This document shows positions 45,998 through 55,998 of a DNA stretch of 64,000 nt, in pieces. Position 1 is the first letter of the stretch. Every line of letters begins with the position of its first letter. This DNA is from Paenarthrobacter aurescens TC1 (GTDB lineage: Bacteria; Actinomycetota; Actinomycetes; Actinomycetales; Micrococcaceae), in contig CP000474.1 in NCBI GenBank assembly GCA_000014925.1, positions 3,162,001 to 3,226,000 on the forward strand. Direction: 5' to 3'. Both the position numbers and the translations under genes were made by a program. The notes under the pieces were generated by a model that ran no database searches, had not been told where the DNA came from, and saw nothing but the letters and a program-made list of their open reading frames with translations.

Positions 45998-47344
45998 ATG
46001 CGCACCAACCTTGACCGCCGACATTTCCTGGGCCTGGCGGGCCTCGGCGCCGGAGCTGCGGCTCTCGCCGCTTGCGGCGGACCGTCGACGGCGGGCACGG
46101 CAGACGCCGTCGACACCGCAACTATCGACTTCAGCGGCGTTAAGCCCGCCGCGTCCATCGACTTCTGGACCAACCACCCTGGTAAGTCCCAGGATGTGGA
46201 GAAGGCGATCATCGAGAAGTTCCATGCCAAGTTCCCTGACATCAAGGTGAACCTGGTGACGGCCGGCGCCAACTACGAAGAGATCGCCCAGAAGTTCCAG
46301 ACGTCTCAGGCAGCCAAAACGGGCCTCCCCGGATTGGTGGTGCTCTCGGATGTCTGGTGGTTCCGCTACTACTCGAACGGCAGCATCATCCCCATCGATG
46401 GCCTAGTGAAGCAACTGGACATCAAGATCGACGACTTCCAGAAGTCGTTGGTGGATGACTACAAGTACGAGGACAAACAGTGGGCGCTCCCCTACGGCCG
46501 TTCCACCCCGCTGTTTTACTACAACAAGGACCACTTCAAGGCCGCCGGCCTTCCGGACCGGGCGCCGGCCACGTGGCAGGAATTTGCCGAGTGGGCACCC
46601 AAGCTGAAGGCGACGTCGGGTGCGCAGTACGCCTACATCTACCCGGCCCTGGCGGGCTACGCGGGCTGGACCTTGCAGAACAACCTGTGGGGCTGGGGTG
46701 GAAGCTGGTCAAAGGACTGGGATATCACGTGCGATTCTCCTCAGTCCGTCGCCGCGCTGCAGTGGGCGCAGGACTCCATCTATAAGGATGGTTGGGCCGG
46801 CGTCTCGTCCAAGGAGGCAGCGGACGACTTTGCCGCGGGGATCACCTCGTCCACGATTTCCTCCACTGGCTCACTGCTTGGCGTCCTGAAGGCAGCCAAG
46901 TTCAACGTGGGCGTCGGGTTCCTGCCCGGCGGCCCGGAGGCACCCAGCGGCGTTTGCCCCACAGGCGGTGCGGGCCTGGGCATCCCCAGCGGCATCAGCA
47001 AGGAAGAGCAGCTGGCCGCGGCGACCTTCCTCAAGTTCATGACCGAACCTGAGAACACTGCGGCATTCTCGGCAGCCACCGGCTACATGCCCACCAGGCT
47101 TTCCGCTGACATGTCGGCCGTTCTTGCAGCCACGCCGCAGATCAAGACCGCCATGGACCAGCTCGCCGCCACCAAGGTTCAAGACAATGCCCGCGTGTTC
47201 CTGCCCGGAGCTGACCAGGAGATGGCCAAGTCAGCGGCCAAGATCCTGACGCAACAAGGAGACGTCCAAGCAACCATGAACGAGCTGAAGAAGACCCTCG
47301 AGGGCATTTACACCAAGGATGTAAAGCCCAAGCTGGAGGCCTAA
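45998..47344 (+). CDS. ABC importer substrate-binding lipoprotein, UgpB-like
   Basis: 448-residue solute-binding protein. Twin-arginine signal DRRHFLGLAG (6-15) and lipobox ALAACGG (Cys26) show Tat export and lipid anchoring. The mature part has SIDFWTNHPGKSQDVEKAI and LPYGRSTPLFYYNKDHFKAAGLP, resembling UgpB-type proteins for glycerol-3-phosphate or phosphodiesters. ATG 45998 has GAGAGGAAAC upstream; the in-frame ATG at 45932 lies within the permease gene. Followed by a strong terminator. Confidence 0.87.
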   Translation: MRTNLDRRHFLGLAGLGAGAAALAACGGPSTAGTADAVDTATIDFSGVKPAASIDFWTNHPGKSQDVEKAIIEKFHAKFPDIKVNLVTAGANYEEIAQKFQTSQAAKTGLPGLVVLSDVWWFRYYSNGSIIPIDGLVKQLDIKIDDFQKSLVDDYKYEDKQWALPYGRSTPLFYYNKDHFKAAGLPDRAPATWQEFAEWAPKLKATSGAQYAYIYPALAGYAGWTLQNNLWGWGGSWSKDWDITCDSPQSVAALQWAQDSIYKDGWAGVSSKEAADDFAAGITSSTISSTGSLLGVLKAAKFNVGVGFLPGGPEAPSGVCPTGGAGLGIPSGISKEEQLAAATFLKFMTEPENTAAFSAATGYMPTRLSADMSAVLAATPQIKTAMDQLAATKVQDNARVFLPGADQEMAKSAAKILTQQGDVQATMNELKKTLEGIYTKDVKPKLEA

Positions 47345-47360
47345 CAGCCTTTCCGGGGAT

Positions 47361-47398
47361 AAGAAGAGCTGGGCTACTTCAGTAGCCCAGCTCTTCTT
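47361..47398. terminator. Bidirectional terminator between importer operon and map
   Basis: Perfect 17-bp stem AAGAAGAGCTGGGCTAC / GTAGCCCAGCTCTTCTT with a TTCA loop, followed by TT on the plus strand. It lies between convergent genes, 16 and 9 bases from their stops. Confidence 0.88.
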
Positions 47399-47407
47399 TT
47401 GCAATTC

Positions 47408-48235
47408 TTACGGGATAGGGACAGGCACGACGCCGAGCGGCGCCAATTGCTCGGCTCCTCCATCCGGGGCTGACAAGACCCAGATGCCCTTTTCGTGAAC
47501 AGCTACCGAGTGCTCCCACTGGCAGGATCGCTTGCCGTCGGTGGTGACCACGGTCCAGTCGTCGTCGAGGGTGGCGGTCTCGATGCCGCCACGAACCAAC
47601 ATTGGTTCAATGGCCAGGCACAGGCCGGGCCGGATCTTGGGGCCGCGGTGGCTGGTCCGGTAGTTCAAGACGTCGGGCGCCATGTGCATCTCCGAGCCAA
47701 TCCCGTGGCCCACGTAGTCCTCCAGGATGCCCAAAGGCTTTCCGGGGACGGATGACACGTAGTCATCGATCGCGTTTCCGATGTCCCCCACAAACTTGCC
47801 TTTTGCGAGGCCTGCTATGCCCCGCCACATTGCTGCCTCGGTGACGTCGGAAAGACGCTGGTCTTCCGGGTCGGCGTTGCCTACGATCACGGTCCTGGCT
47901 GAGTCGGAATGCCAGCCATCAACGATGCAGCCGCCATCGATGGAGATGATGTCGCCGTCGTTGAGGACCCTGCCACCCGGGATGCCGTGGACCACTTCCT
48001 CATTGACCGAGGTGCAGATGGTTGCAGGAAAGCCGTGATAGCCGAGGAAGTTCGACTTCGCCCCGGCGTCGTTCAAGACTGCAGCAAAGACGTCGTCCAG
48101 GTCCTTGGTGGTGACGCCCGGTTTGGCCGCCGCAACGGCAGCGTCGAGTGCACGGCTCAGGACCAGGCCGGCCTGGTGCATGGTGCGCATCTGCTCGTTG
48201 GTTTTGTATTCAATGCGGGGCTGACCGAACGCCAT
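47408..48235 (-). CDS. map: Methionine aminopeptidase type I
   Basis: Removes initiator Met from nascent proteins using two metal ions. The 275-residue protein has HGIPGGRVLNDGDIISIDGG, the metal ligands Asp in DGWHSDSART, His in GHGIGSEMH, and Glu in AIEPMLV and EHSVAV. ATG 48235 follows CAGAGGAGATC. A hairpin separates it from adk, so it probably has its own promoter. Confidence 0.96.
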   Translation of the reverse strand: MAFGQPRIEYKTNEQMRTMHQAGLVLSRALDAAVAAAKPGVTTKDLDDVFAAVLNDAGAKSNFLGYHGFPATICTSVNEEVVHGIPGGRVLNDGDIISIDGGCIVDGWHSDSARTVIVGNADPEDQRLSDVTEAAMWRGIAGLAKGKFVGDIGNAIDDYVSSVPGKPLGILEDYVGHGIGSEMHMAPDVLNYRTSHRGPKIRPGLCLAIEPMLVRGGIETATLDDDWTVVTTDGKRSCQWEHSVAVHEKGIWVLSAPDGGAEQLAPLGVVPVPIP

Positions 48236-48344
48236 GATCTCCTCTGGAAGGTTTGCTGTAGAGGCCGATCGGGCCCCCTGCTCCGACCATTTTCCCGCAC
48301 CGGGGAGCGTGGCCGAAATTGGAATGCAGCGTGGAAACGAAGAA

Positions 48345-48379
48345 GGGTGTGTCCCGCACTCACGGTACGGGACACACCC
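48345..48379 (-). terminator. Terminator after adk
   Basis: Perfect 12-bp stem GGGTGTGTCCCG / CGGGACACACCC followed on the minus strand by TTCTTCGTTT, 43 bases past the adk stop. Confidence 0.83.
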
Positions 48380-48421
48380 CTTGCTCCGCATAGCTGGTCT
48401 CCCGGCTATGTGGAGAACGAA

Positions 48422-49000
48422 CTAAACGGCCTTGGCCGACTCGATCGCCGTCAGCACACGGTCGGTAACTTCGTCGATACCGCCGATGCCATCAACCTGC
48501 GTGAGGATGCCACGCTCGGCGTACTTGGCCACAACGGCTTCGGTCTGCTCGTGGTAGAGATCCAGGCGGTGACGAATCACGGCTTCGTTGTCATCCGAAC
48601 GGCCCGTTTCCTTGGCACGGCCGAGGAGGCGGGTTACCAGCTCTTCGTCGTCGGCGGTCAGCTGGAGCACGACGTCGAGCTCCTGCTCACCCTCGGCGAG
48701 GATCTGGTCAAGGTAATCAACCTGCGCGGTGGTGCGCGGGTAGCCATCCAGGAGGAAGCCGTTCTCCACGTCGCTCTGGCCCAGGCGATCGCGAACCATG
48801 TTGTTCGTGACGCTGTCCGGAACAAAGTCGCCGGCATCCATGTACTTCTTCGCTTCAATGCCCAAAGGGGTTTCGCCCTTTACGTTGGCACGGAAGATGT
48901 CGCCGGTGGAGATGGCGACTACGCCGAGGCGCTCGGAAATCCGCTCAGCCTGCGTACCCTTGCCCGAACCGGGAGGTCCAATGATCAGCATTCTCGTCAT
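48422..49000 (-). CDS. adk: Adenylate kinase (short form)
   Basis: Interconverts AMP+ATP and 2 ADP. 192 residues with P-loop GPPGSGKGTQ (8-17), LDGYPRT and RLLGRAKETGRSDDN. The long LID domain with the zinc site is replaced by a short loop, as in other actinobacteria. Start overlaps the secY stop by 4 bases. Confidence 0.97.
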   Translation of the reverse strand: MTRMLIIGPPGSGKGTQAERISERLGVVAISTGDIFRANVKGETPLGIEAKKYMDAGDFVPDSVTNNMVRDRLGQSDVENGFLLDGYPRTTAQVDYLDQILAEGEQELDVVLQLTADDEELVTRLLGRAKETGRSDDNEAVIRHRLDLYHEQTEAVVAKYAERGILTQVDGIGGIDEVTDRVLTAIESAKAV

Positions 49001-50307
49001 CGCAAAAGCCCTTCGTAGTGACGTTGTTGTAGCTGCGCATCAATCTGCTTGACGGTCTCCAGGCCGACACCCACCATGATCAGAATTGACGTGCCACCGA
49101 ACGGGAAGTTCTGGTTGGCGTTGATCAGGACGAGTGCAACCAAAGGAATCAACGCGACGAAGCCCAGGTAGAGGGCTCCAGGCAAGGTGATCCTGGAAAG
49201 CACGTACTGCAGGTAGTCCGCGGTCGGTTTACCCGCCCGGATGCCCGGAATAAACCCGCCGTACTTCTTCATGTTGTCCGACACTTCTTCAGGGTTGAAG
49301 GTGATGGCTACATAGAAGTAGGTGAAGAAAACGATCATGGCGAAATAGAGCGCCATGTAGATGGGGTGGTCGCCACGGGTGAGGTTGTTGTTGATCCACT
49401 CAACCCACGGGGCCATCTGCTCCCCTGGAGCCGGCTGGTTGAACTGCGAGATCAGCCCGGGCAGGTAGAGCATGGAGGACGCGAAGATGACAGGCACGAC
49501 GCCGGCCATGTTCACCTTGATGGGGATGTAAGTGCTGGTGCCACCCACTGTGCGGCGGCCGATCATACGCTTGGCGTACTGAACCGGAACGCGGCGCTGT
49601 GACTGCTCCACGAAGACCACCAAGGCCACCGTAAGAAGGCCGACGGCAAGGACAGTGAAGAACGTGCCCGGACCCTTTGACTCCCAGATGGAGCCCAGCG
49701 AGCCGGGGAAGCTTGCAGCGATGGAGGTGAAGATCAGCAGCGACATGCCGTTGCCCACACCCTTTTCGGTGACCAGCTCGCCCATCCACATGATGAGGCC
49801 GGTGCCGGCCGTCAACGTGATGATGATGAGGATGGTGGTCATGATGCTCTCATCAGGAATGATGGGCAGCGCACAGCCCGGCAGCAACTGGCCGGATCGG
49901 GCCAAGGACACCAAGGTGGTGGCGTTCAGCAGGCCCAGGGCGATGGTGAGGTACCGGGTGTACTGCGTCAACTTTGACTGACCGGAGGAACCCTCTTCGT
50001 AGAGCTGCTGGAACCGGGGAATGACTACCCGGAGCAGCTGCACGATGATGCTCGCCGTGATGTAGGGCATGATGCCCAAGGCAAACACTGAGACCTGCAG
50101 CAACGCGCCGCCGCTGAACAAGTTCACCAGCTGGTAGATGCCCTGCGAGGTGTCACCGGTGTTCAAGCATTGCTGGACATTCTGGTAGTTCACACCAGGC
50201 GAGGGGATGAAAGCTCCCAAGCGGAAGATTGTGATGATTCCCAGCGTGAACAACAACTTGCGTCGCAAATCAGGCGTCCGAAACGCCCGGCCGAATGCGC
50301 TTAGCAA
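48997..50307 (-). CDS. secY: Preprotein translocase subunit SecY
   Basis: Channel subunit of the Sec translocon, 436 residues with ten membrane helices. Begins MLSAFGRAFRTPDLRRKLLFTLG, contains the plug-region GGALLQVSVFALGIMPYITASI and RRTVGGTSTYIPIKVNMAGVVPVIFA. Separated from rplO by a strong terminator, so secY-adk is likely a transcript of its own. Confidence 0.97.
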   Translation of the reverse strand: MLSAFGRAFRTPDLRRKLLFTLGIITIFRLGAFIPSPGVNYQNVQQCLNTGDTSQGIYQLVNLFSGGALLQVSVFALGIMPYITASIIVQLLRVVIPRFQQLYEEGSSGQSKLTQYTRYLTIALGLLNATTLVSLARSGQLLPGCALPIIPDESIMTTILIIITLTAGTGLIMWMGELVTEKGVGNGMSLLIFTSIAASFPGSLGSIWESKGPGTFFTVLAVGLLTVALVVFVEQSQRRVPVQYAKRMIGRRTVGGTSTYIPIKVNMAGVVPVIFASSMLYLPGLISQFNQPAPGEQMAPWVEWINNNLTRGDHPIYMALYFAMIVFFTYFYVAITFNPEEVSDNMKKYGGFIPGIRAGKPTADYLQYVLSRITLPGALYLGFVALIPLVALVLINANQNFPFGGTSILIMVGVGLETVKQIDAQLQQRHYEGLLR

Positions 50308-50417
50308 GCGTCCTCCTGAGTAGAAAGTACAAGGATGTGGATGGGATCAATGAAACCCAACAACCGAGTCTAACCGCTTGTGACGCCGTCGGAATAATCG
50401 AGAGTCCACAATCACGC

Positions 50418-50462
50418 AAAAAATCCCGGTATACAGGGCCGAAGCCCCGCATACCGGGATCC
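50418..50462 (-). terminator. Intrinsic terminator after rplO
   Basis: Minus strand ATCCCGGTATGCGGGGC-TTCG-GCCCTGTATACCGGGAT followed by a T6 run (50418-50423), 30 bases past the rplO stop. It ends the spc operon before secY. The UUCG-type tetraloop adds stability. Confidence 0.92.
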
Positions 50463-50491
50463 TTTACAACGGGCATTTGCCCCACTGACTC

Positions 50492-50974
50492 TTAGAGAGC
50501 AGTGGTGCTTCCGCCTGCTGCAGCAATCTTTTCCGCAGCGCTGGAAGAGAATGCGTGGGCGGTGACGTCAACCTTGACGGTGATGTCGCCGGTGCCCAGC
50601 ACCTTGACGGGCTGGTTCTTGCGAACGGCACCCTTCTCAACCAAGGACTCGACGGTGACTACGCCACCTTCCGGGAACAGCTCGTTGAGCTTCTCCAGGT
50701 TAACAACCTGGAACTCAACCCGGAACGGGTTCTTGAAGCCGCGCAGCTTCGGCAGGCGCATGTGCAGCGGCAGCTGGCCGCCGGCAAAGCCAGCCTTTAC
50801 CTGGTAACGGGCCTTCGTACCCTTGGTACCGCGACCAGCGGTCTTACCCTTGGAGCCTTCACCACGACCAACACGGGTCTTGGCGGTCTTGGCACCCGGG
50901 GCGGGGCGCAGGTGGTGGACCTTCAGAGCGTGCTGCTTCTCAGCAGTCTCTTCGGCGGTCTTGTTCTCTGCCAT
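50492..50974 (-). CDS. rplO: 50S ribosomal protein uL15
   Basis: 160 residues with [33 protein letters not shown] and [21 protein letters not shown]. Short acidic N-terminal extension ([12 protein letters not shown]). Overlaps rpmD by one base (TAATG). Confidence 0.97.
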   Translation of the reverse strand: MAENKTAEETAEKQHALKVHHLRPAPGAKTAKTRVGRGEGSKGKTAGRGTKGTKARYQVKAGFAGGQLPLHMRLPKLRGFKNPFRVEFQVVNLEKLNELFPEGGVVTVESLVEKGAVRKNQPVKVLGTGDITVKVDVTAHAFSSSAAEKIAAAGGSTTAL

Positions 50975-51180
50975 TACTTCGCCTCCTCTACATTCACGAG
51001 GTGCGGAACCGTGTTCAGCATTCCAACGGTCACGGCGTCAGCGTTACGGACAACAGTGTGTCCGATGCGCTTCAGGCCGAGGGACCGAAGGGTAGCCTTC
51101 TGGTTCTGCTTGGCGCCAATGACGCCCTTGATCTGGGTGATCTCCAACTTGGCGTCGGAGGGAGTCAGGTTCTTAGCCAT
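50974..51180 (-). CDS. rpmD: 50S ribosomal protein uL30
   Basis: 68 residues: [20 protein letters not shown], then [25 protein letters not shown] at 51180; the open frame upstream is the shadow of rpsE. Between rpsE and rplO as usual. Confidence 0.97.
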   Translation of the reverse strand: MAKNLTPSDAKLEITQIKGVIGAKQNQKATLRSLGLKRIGHTVVRNADAVTVGMLNTVPHLVNVEEAK

Positions 51181-51182
51181 GA

Positions 51183-51887
51183 CTAAACACCTGCCTTCTG
51201 GTTCTGGAGCGCGCGCACCAGAGCAGCAGGAGCAACCTCGTCCAGCGGCAGGCCACGGCGGGCAGCCACGGAAGCGGGCTCTTCGAGCTGCTTCAGAGCG
51301 GCAACAGTCGCGTGAACGATGTTGATCGCGTTTGAGGAACCGAGCGACTTGGAGAGGATGTCGTGGATACCCACGCACTCCAATACCGCGCGGACCGGAC
51401 CACCGGCGATAACACCGGTACCGGCGGAAGCCGGACGCAGCAGGACTACACCTGCAGCGGCCTCACCCTGCACACGGTGCGGGATGGTGCTGCCAACGCG
51501 GGGAACGCGGAAGAAGGACTTCTTGGCCTCTTCAACGCCCTTTGCGATAGCCGCGGGAACTTCCTTGGCCTTGCCGTAGCCGACGCCGACCATACCGTTG
51601 CCGTCACCGACGACGACGAGAGCGGTGAAGCTGAAGCGACGACCACCCTTGACGACCTTGGCAACGCGGTTGATGGTGACAACGCGCTCTACGAACTGGC
51701 TCTTCTCAGCCTCACGACCGCCGTCGCGGCCACCACGGCCACCACGGTCGCCGCGGCCCTGGCCACGGTCGCCGCGCTCGCCACGACGTCCGCCGCGGCG
51801 GTCATCGGTAGCGGGTGCGGTCTCAGTTGCTTCAGCAGCTACAGCTTCAGTCACCTGGGTGTCCTTTTCGTTATTTTCAACGGTCAC
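51183..51887 (-). CDS. rpsE: 30S ribosomal protein uS5
   Basis: 234 residues. The S5 domain starts about residue 62 ([21 protein letters not shown]) and has [12 protein letters not shown] and the C-terminal [20 protein letters not shown] segment. It is preceded by an extension with an Arg/Gly repeat ([20 protein letters not shown]). Such RG-rich extensions occur in actinobacterial S5 and may bind rRNA. Confidence 0.97.
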   Translation of the reverse strand: MTVENNEKDTQVTEAVAAEATETAPATDDRRGGRRGERGDRGQGRGDRGGRGGRDGGREAEKSQFVERVVTINRVAKVVKGGRRFSFTALVVVGDGNGMVGVGYGKAKEVPAAIAKGVEEAKKSFFRVPRVGSTIPHRVQGEAAAGVVLLRPASAGTGVIAGGPVRAVLECVGIHDILSKSLGSSNAINIVHATVAALKQLEEPASVAARRGLPLDEVAPAALVRALQNQKAGV

Positions 51888-52267
51888 AGTGCCAGCCCAC
51901 CTTCGCGAGCACCGTCAGCGACGGCGGCGATACGGCCGTGGTACTTGTTACCGCCACGGTCGAAGACAACAGCTTCGACGCCTGCAGCCTTGGCACGCTC
52001 GGCAACGAGCTCGCCGACGCGCTTGGCCTTGGCAGTCTTGTCTCCGTCAAATGCGCGGAGGTCAGCTTCCAGGGTGGAAGCGTAAGCCACGGTTACACCC
52101 TTGCTGTCATCGACAACCTGGACGAATACGTGACGTGCCGAACGGTTGACGACCAGACGGGGACGTACAGCCGTACCGGTGATGCGCTTGCGGATACGAA
52201 GCTGGCGACGGCTGCGTGCAGCAGACTTGCTCTTGTTCGAACGCTTCTTGTTAATTGCGATGGCCAT
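51884..52267 (-). CDS. rplR: 50S ribosomal protein uL18
   Basis: 127 residues binding 5S r[62 protein letters not shown]. Overlaps rpsE by 4 bases. Confidence 0.97.
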   Translation of the reverse strand: MAIAINKKRSNKSKSAARSRRQLRIRKRITGTAVRPRLVVNRSARHVFVQVVDDSKGVTVAYASTLEADLRAFDGDKTAKAKRVGELVAERAKAAGVEAVVFDRGGNKYHGRIAAVADGAREGGLAL

Positions 52268-52270
52268 GGT

Positions 52271-52807
52271 TTACTTACCAGCCTTTCCGACCTTGCGGCG
52301 GATGACTTCGCCGGCGTAACGGACACCCTTGCCCTTGTAGGGGTCGGGCTTGCGCAGCTTGCGAATGTTGGCAGCAACCTCGCCGACCTGCTGCTTGTTG
52401 ATACCCGCAACAGAGAGCTTGGTCGGACCCTCTACTACGAAGGTGATGCCTTCGGGTGCAGAGACGTTGACCGGGTGGCTGTAGCCCAGAGCGAACTCCA
52501 GGTCAGAACCCTTGGCCTGAACGCGGTAACCAGTACCAACGATTTCAAGCTTCTTCTCGTAGCCCTCGGTAACGCCCTGGATCATGTTGGCGATCAGGGT
52601 GCGGGTCAGGCCGTGCAGCGAACGCGAGTTGCGCTCGTCGTTCGGGCGGGTGACCGTGAGAGTGTTCTCTTCCTGGGTAACCTCGATCGGGCTGGCCACA
52701 GTGTGGCTCAGCTCGCCTTTGGCACCTTTGACGCTGATGACGGAGCCATCGAGCTTGACCTCAACTCCGGCAGGAACGGTGATGGGGAGACGTCCAATAC
52801 GTGACAT
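52271..52807 (-). CDS. rplF: 50S ribosomal protein uL6
   Basis: 178 residues with two L6 domains; [21 protein letters not shown] and the C-terminal signature [16 protein letters not shown]. 18 bases after rpsH. Confidence 0.97.
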   Translation of the reverse strand: MSRIGRLPITVPAGVEVKLDGSVISVKGAKGELSHTVASPIEVTQEENTLTVTRPNDERNSRSLHGLTRTLIANMIQGVTEGYEKKLEIVGTGYRVQAKGSDLEFALGYSHPVNVSAPEGITFVVEGPTKLSVAGINKQQVGEVAANIRKLRKPDPYKGKGVRYAGEVIRRKVGKAGK

Positions 52808-52825
52808 TATTCTCTTCCTTTCCCG

Positions 52826-53224
52826 TTACCAGACGTACGCGAGGACTTCGCCGCCCACGCCCTTCTTGCCGGCCTGCTTGTCAGTCAGGAGGCCGGAAGA
52901 GGTGGACAGGATTGCGATACCCAGGCCACCCAGCACGTGCGGCAGGTTGGTGGACTTCGCGTAAACGCGGAGGCCCGGCTTGGAGATGCGGCGGACGCCA
53001 GCGATGGAACGCTCGCGGTTCGGACCGAACTTCAGGTCGATGGTCAGCTTCTTGCCAACCTCGGCGTCTTCTTCCTTCCAGCCGGCAATGTAGCCTTCTG
53101 CCTTCAGGATGTCAGCAACGCGTGCCTTCAGTTTGCTGTACGGCATGGACACGGTGTCGTGGTATGCCGAGTTTGCATTGCGCAGACGCGTGAGCATGTC
53201 TGCGACAGGATCTGTCATAGTCAT
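52826..53224 (-). CDS. rpsH: 30S ribosomal protein uS8
   Basis: 132 residues with [16 protein letters not shown] near the N-terminus and [19 protein letters not shown] near the C-terminus. Follows rplE after 78 bases; the rpsN/rpsZ gene usually found between them is absent. Confidence 0.97.
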   Translation of the reverse strand: MTMTDPVADMLTRLRNANSAYHDTVSMPYSKLKARVADILKAEGYIAGWKEEDAEVGKKLTIDLKFGPNRERSIAGVRRISKPGLRVYAKSTNLPHVLGGLGIAILSTSSGLLTDKQAGKKGVGGEVLAYVW

Positions 53225-53302
53225 TTGGGCTATAGCCCTTCCTCGTACCGGTTTCCGCTGCGCTTGCTCCTAAGAGCCTGCGCGGACGGACCTGTCACGT
53301 AG

Positions 53303-53881
53303 TTAGTTTTCGGTCTTGAACGGGAAACCAAGCGCCTTGAGCAGCGCGCGGCCTTCGTCATCGGTCTTGGCGGTGGTAACAACCGTGATGTCCATACCGC
53401 GAACGCGGTCAATGGAGTCCTGGTCGATTTCGTGGAACATAACCTGCTCGGTCAGACCGAAGGTGTAGTTGCCGTTACCGTCGAACTGCTTGCCGTTGAG
53501 GCCGCGGAAGTCGCGGATACGCGGCAGTGCCAGCGAAACAAGACGGTCCACGAATTCCCACATGCGGTCTCCACGCAGAGTTGCGTGTGCACCGATGGGC
53601 ATGCCTTCGCGCAGCTTGAACTGTGCGATCGACTTGCGGGCCTTGGTTACCTGCGGCTTCTGGCCGGTGATCAGGGTGAGGTCGCGGACAGCGCCGTCGA
53701 TCAGCTTGGAGTCCTTAGCGGCATCTCCAACACCCATGTTCACTACAACCTTCACCAGGCGGGGAACCTGGTTGACGTTCGCGTAGCTGAATTCGTCCTG
53801 CAGTGACTTTTTGATGGTCTCTGCGTACTTCGTCTTCAGACGCGGAACGATCTTTACCGGAGTCTCGAGAGTCTCAGTCAT
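53303..53881 (-). CDS. rplE: 50S ribosomal protein uL5
   Basis: 192 residues binding 5S rRNA and P-site tRNA; contains [19 protein letters not shown] and [20 protein letters not shown]. One-base overlap with the rplX stop (TAATG). Confidence 0.97.
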   Translation of the reverse strand: MTETLETPVKIVPRLKTKYAETIKKSLQDEFSYANVNQVPRLVKVVVNMGVGDAAKDSKLIDGAVRDLTLITGQKPQVTKARKSIAQFKLREGMPIGAHATLRGDRMWEFVDRLVSLALPRIRDFRGLNGKQFDGNGNYTFGLTEQVMFHEIDQDSIDRVRGMDITVVTTAKTDDEGRALLKALGFPFKTEN

Positions 53882-54240
53882 TAGATGTCCTTCCCGGTGG
53901 CCTTGGACACGCGGATACGGACGGTCTTGGTAGCGCCATCCTTCTCAACGGTGTCGAGACGGAAACCAACACGGGTCGGCTTCTTGGTGGACGGGTCAAC
54001 CAAAGCAACGTTGGAAACGTGGATCGGGGCTTCAACAACCTCGATGCCACCGGTCTTGGTGCCGCGCTGCGACTGACCGACCTTGGAGTGCTTGGTGACG
54101 CGGTTGATTCCCTCTACCAGCACGCGGTTGGTGTCCGGGAATACGCGCAGGACCTTGCCCTGCTTGCCGCGGTCGCCGCCACGTTCCTGCTTGGCGCCAG
54201 TGATGACCTGAACGAGGTCACCCTTCTTGATCTTAGCCAT
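53881..54240 (-). CDS. rplX: 50S ribosomal protein uL24
   Basis: 119 residues, KOW motif near the N-terminus ([26 protein letters not shown]) and [19 protein letters not shown]. An assembly-initiator protein. 3 bases after rplN. Confidence 0.97.
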   Translation of the reverse strand: MAKIKKGDLVQVITGAKQERGGDRGKQGKVLRVFPDTNRVLVEGINRVTKHSKVGQSQRGTKTGGIEVVEAPIHVSNVALVDPSTKKPTRVGFRLDTVEKDGATKTVRIRVSKATGKDI

Positions 54241-54243
54241 GGA

Positions 54244-54612
54244 CTAAAGCACCTCCGGGGCCAGCGAAACGATCTTCATGAACTTCTTGTCGCGAAGTTC
54301 ACGACCAACCGGGCCGAAGATACGGGTACCGCGGGGGTCACCGTCGTTCTTCAGGATCACAGCTGCGTTTTCGTCAAACTTGATGTAGGAACCATCCGCA
54401 CGGCGGCGTTCCTTCTTGGTACGAACGATGACAGCCTTGACGACGTCACCCTTCTTTACGTTGCCGCCAGGGATAGCGTCCTTGACGGTGGCGACGATGA
54501 CGTCGCCGATGCCTGCGTAGCGACGACCGGATCCACCGAGAACGCGAATGGTAAGGATTTCCTTAGCACCCGTGTTGTCGGCGACCTTGAGTCGCGACTC
54601 CTGCTGAATCAA
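54244..54612 (-). CDS. rplN: 50S ribosomal protein uL14
   Basis: 122 residues starting [20 protein letters not shown], ending [12 protein letters not shown]. First gene of the spc operon; a 350-base gap with a terminator separates it from rpsQ, so it has its own promoter. Confidence 0.98.
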   Translation of the reverse strand: MIQQESRLKVADNTGAKEILTIRVLGGSGRRYAGIGDVIVATVKDAIPGGNVKKGDVVKAVIVRTKKERRRADGSYIKFDENAAVILKNDGDPRGTRIFGPVGRELRDKKFMKIVSLAPEVL

Positions 54613-54965
54613 TTTTTACTCCTTGCGTCGCGCCGGTTCTCAGACCGAAATCATGCATACGGAATGAGCCTTGCGGAACGGTTGATCGGGGTGTCTCTTG
54701 ACCTGCCTGGATTTTGCCAGAACAGGCCTAAACGCCCGTGCCACAAGCATCAGCTTCCCTTGCAGAAAACTCTGCGCGGGGCAGTATGCAGCGGCACGAT
54801 TGTTTACGAGGTAGTGGACGACGCACAAGTGGCGCCATACAAACTCAATATCCTAGCACGTCAGCGGCCTAAAACCGAAACGGCGGGAGAAGCGGAAAGG
54901 CCCGCATTCCCAAGGGAATGCGGGCCTCTCCAGTGAATCACTGCCAGGCGAGCCCGGCGTTGGAT
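54613..54965 (-). promoter_or_regulatory. Leader and promoter region of the spc operon
   Basis: 353 bases between rpsQ and rplN. After the rpsQ terminator (54898-54927) comes a candidate -10 TAGGAT (54850-54855, minus), leaving a leader of roughly 230 bases. A 62-codon open frame (54640-54828) in the leader has no good ribosome binding site or codon bias. The long leader could carry autoregulation, but I cannot identify a known ribosomal-protein leader structure. Confidence 0.5.
54898..54927 (-). terminator. Intrinsic terminator after rpsQ
   Basis: Perfect 14-bp stem AGGCCCGCATTCCC / GGGAATGCGGGCCT with a two-base loop, followed by TTTCCGCTTCTCC on the minus strand. Ends the S10 operon. Confidence 0.88.
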
Positions 54966-55262
54966 TTACTTGGCCTTTTCGAGGATCTCCACCAGACGCC
55001 ACCGCTTGGTAGCGGAGAGCGGGCGGGTCTCAGAGATGAGAACGAGGTCGCCGATGCCGGCGGTGTTCTCTTCGTCGTGAGCCTTGATCTTCGAGGTGCG
55101 GCGAATAACCTTGCCGTACAGAGCGTGCTTCACGCGGTCTTCAACCTGAACAACGATGGTCTTTTCCATCTTGTCAGAGACAACGTAGCCGCGACGCGTC
55201 TTACGGTAACCGCGCTGTTCAGCGCTGGCTGCTGCTTCCGTCACAGTTTCCTTCTCGCTCAC
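54966..55262 (-). CDS. rpsQ: 30S ribosomal protein uS17
   Basis: 98 residues; [21 protein letters not shown] and [23 protein letters not shown] are the S17 signature regions. Start overlaps the rpmC stop by 4 bases. Last gene of the S10 operon. Confidence 0.97.
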   Translation of the reverse strand: MSEKETVTEAAASAEQRGYRKTRRGYVVSDKMEKTIVVQVEDRVKHALYGKVIRRTSKIKAHDEENTAGIGDLVLISETRPLSATKRWRLVEILEKAK

Positions 55263-55579
55263 TTGGCGTCCTCTCCAGCTTCAACCTCGGCGTTTTCAGC
55301 CTTGGCAGCCTTCTTGGACTTCTTTTCTTCCTTGGCTTCCACAACCGGTGCGGCAACCTCGGCACGAATGCCCAGCTCGCGCTCACGGAGAACGGTGTAG
55401 ATGCGTGCGATGTCCTTCTTTACCGCGCGCAGGCGACCGTGGTTCTCCAGCTGTCCGGTGGCGGACTGGAAACGCAGGTTGAACAGCTCTTCCTTGGACT
55501 TGCGGAGTTCTTCAACGAGACGCTCGTTGTCGAAACCGTCCAGCTGTGCGGGTGCGAGATCCTTCGACCCTACTGCCAT
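55259..55579 (-). CDS. rpmC: 50S ribosomal protein uL29 with charged tail
   Basis: 106 residues. The L29 core ([33 protein letters not shown]) occupies about 18-72; the remaining 35 residues form a Lys/Glu/Ala tail ([20 protein letters not shown]) not present in minimal L29 proteins. Confidence 0.96.
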   Translation of the reverse strand: MAVGSKDLAPAQLDGFDNERLVEELRKSKEELFNLRFQSATGQLENHGRLRAVKKDIARIYTVLRERELGIRAEVAAPVVEAKEEKKSKKAAKAENAEVEAGEDAK

Positions 55580-55581
55580 TT

Positions 55582-55998
55582 CTATTCACCACCTTCGCGA
55601 CGCACAATGCGTGCCTTCAACGGGAGCTTGTGGATTGCCAGGCGCAGGGCCTCGCGAGCTACCTCTTCATTGACACCGGAGAGTTCGAAGAGAACCCGGC
55701 CCGGCTTGACGTTTGCGACCCACCATTCCGGAGAACCCTTACCGGAACCCATGCGGGTTTCGGCAGGCTTCTTCGTCAGCGGACGGTCCGGGTAGATGTT
55801 GATCCAGACCTTACCGCCACGCTTGATGTGGCGGGTCATCGCGATACGAGCGGACTCGATCTGACGGTTGGTTACGTATGCCGGGCTGAGAGCCTGGATA
55901 CCGTACTCACCGAAGCTGACCTTGGTGCCGCCCGTTGCAGCGCCGGAACGACCCGGGTGGTGCTGCTTACGGTGCTTGACTCGACGTGGGATAAGCAT
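55582..55998 (-). CDS. rplP: 50S ribosomal protein uL16
   Basis: 138 residues; [19 protein letters not shown] and [19 protein letters not shown]. Contacts the A-site tRNA elbow. Adjacent to rpsC with no gap. Confidence 0.98.
   Translation of the reverse strand: MLIPRRVKHRKQHHPGRSGAATGGTKVSFGEYGIQALSPAYVTNRQIESARIAMTRHIKRGGKVWINIYPDRPLTKKPAETRMGSGKGSPEWWVANVKPGRVLFELSGVNEEVAREALRLAIHKLPLKARIVRREGGE

Noticed and set aside
53225..53302. Short rpsN/rpsZ gene between rplE and rpsH
   Set aside because: 78 bases are too short for the 61-residue S14 and no zinc-knuckle codons are seen in any frame.
54640..54828. Leader peptide or small gene upstream of rplN (62 codons, minus)
   Set aside because: No ribosome binding site, ordinary codon composition and a position inside the operon leader; probably chance.
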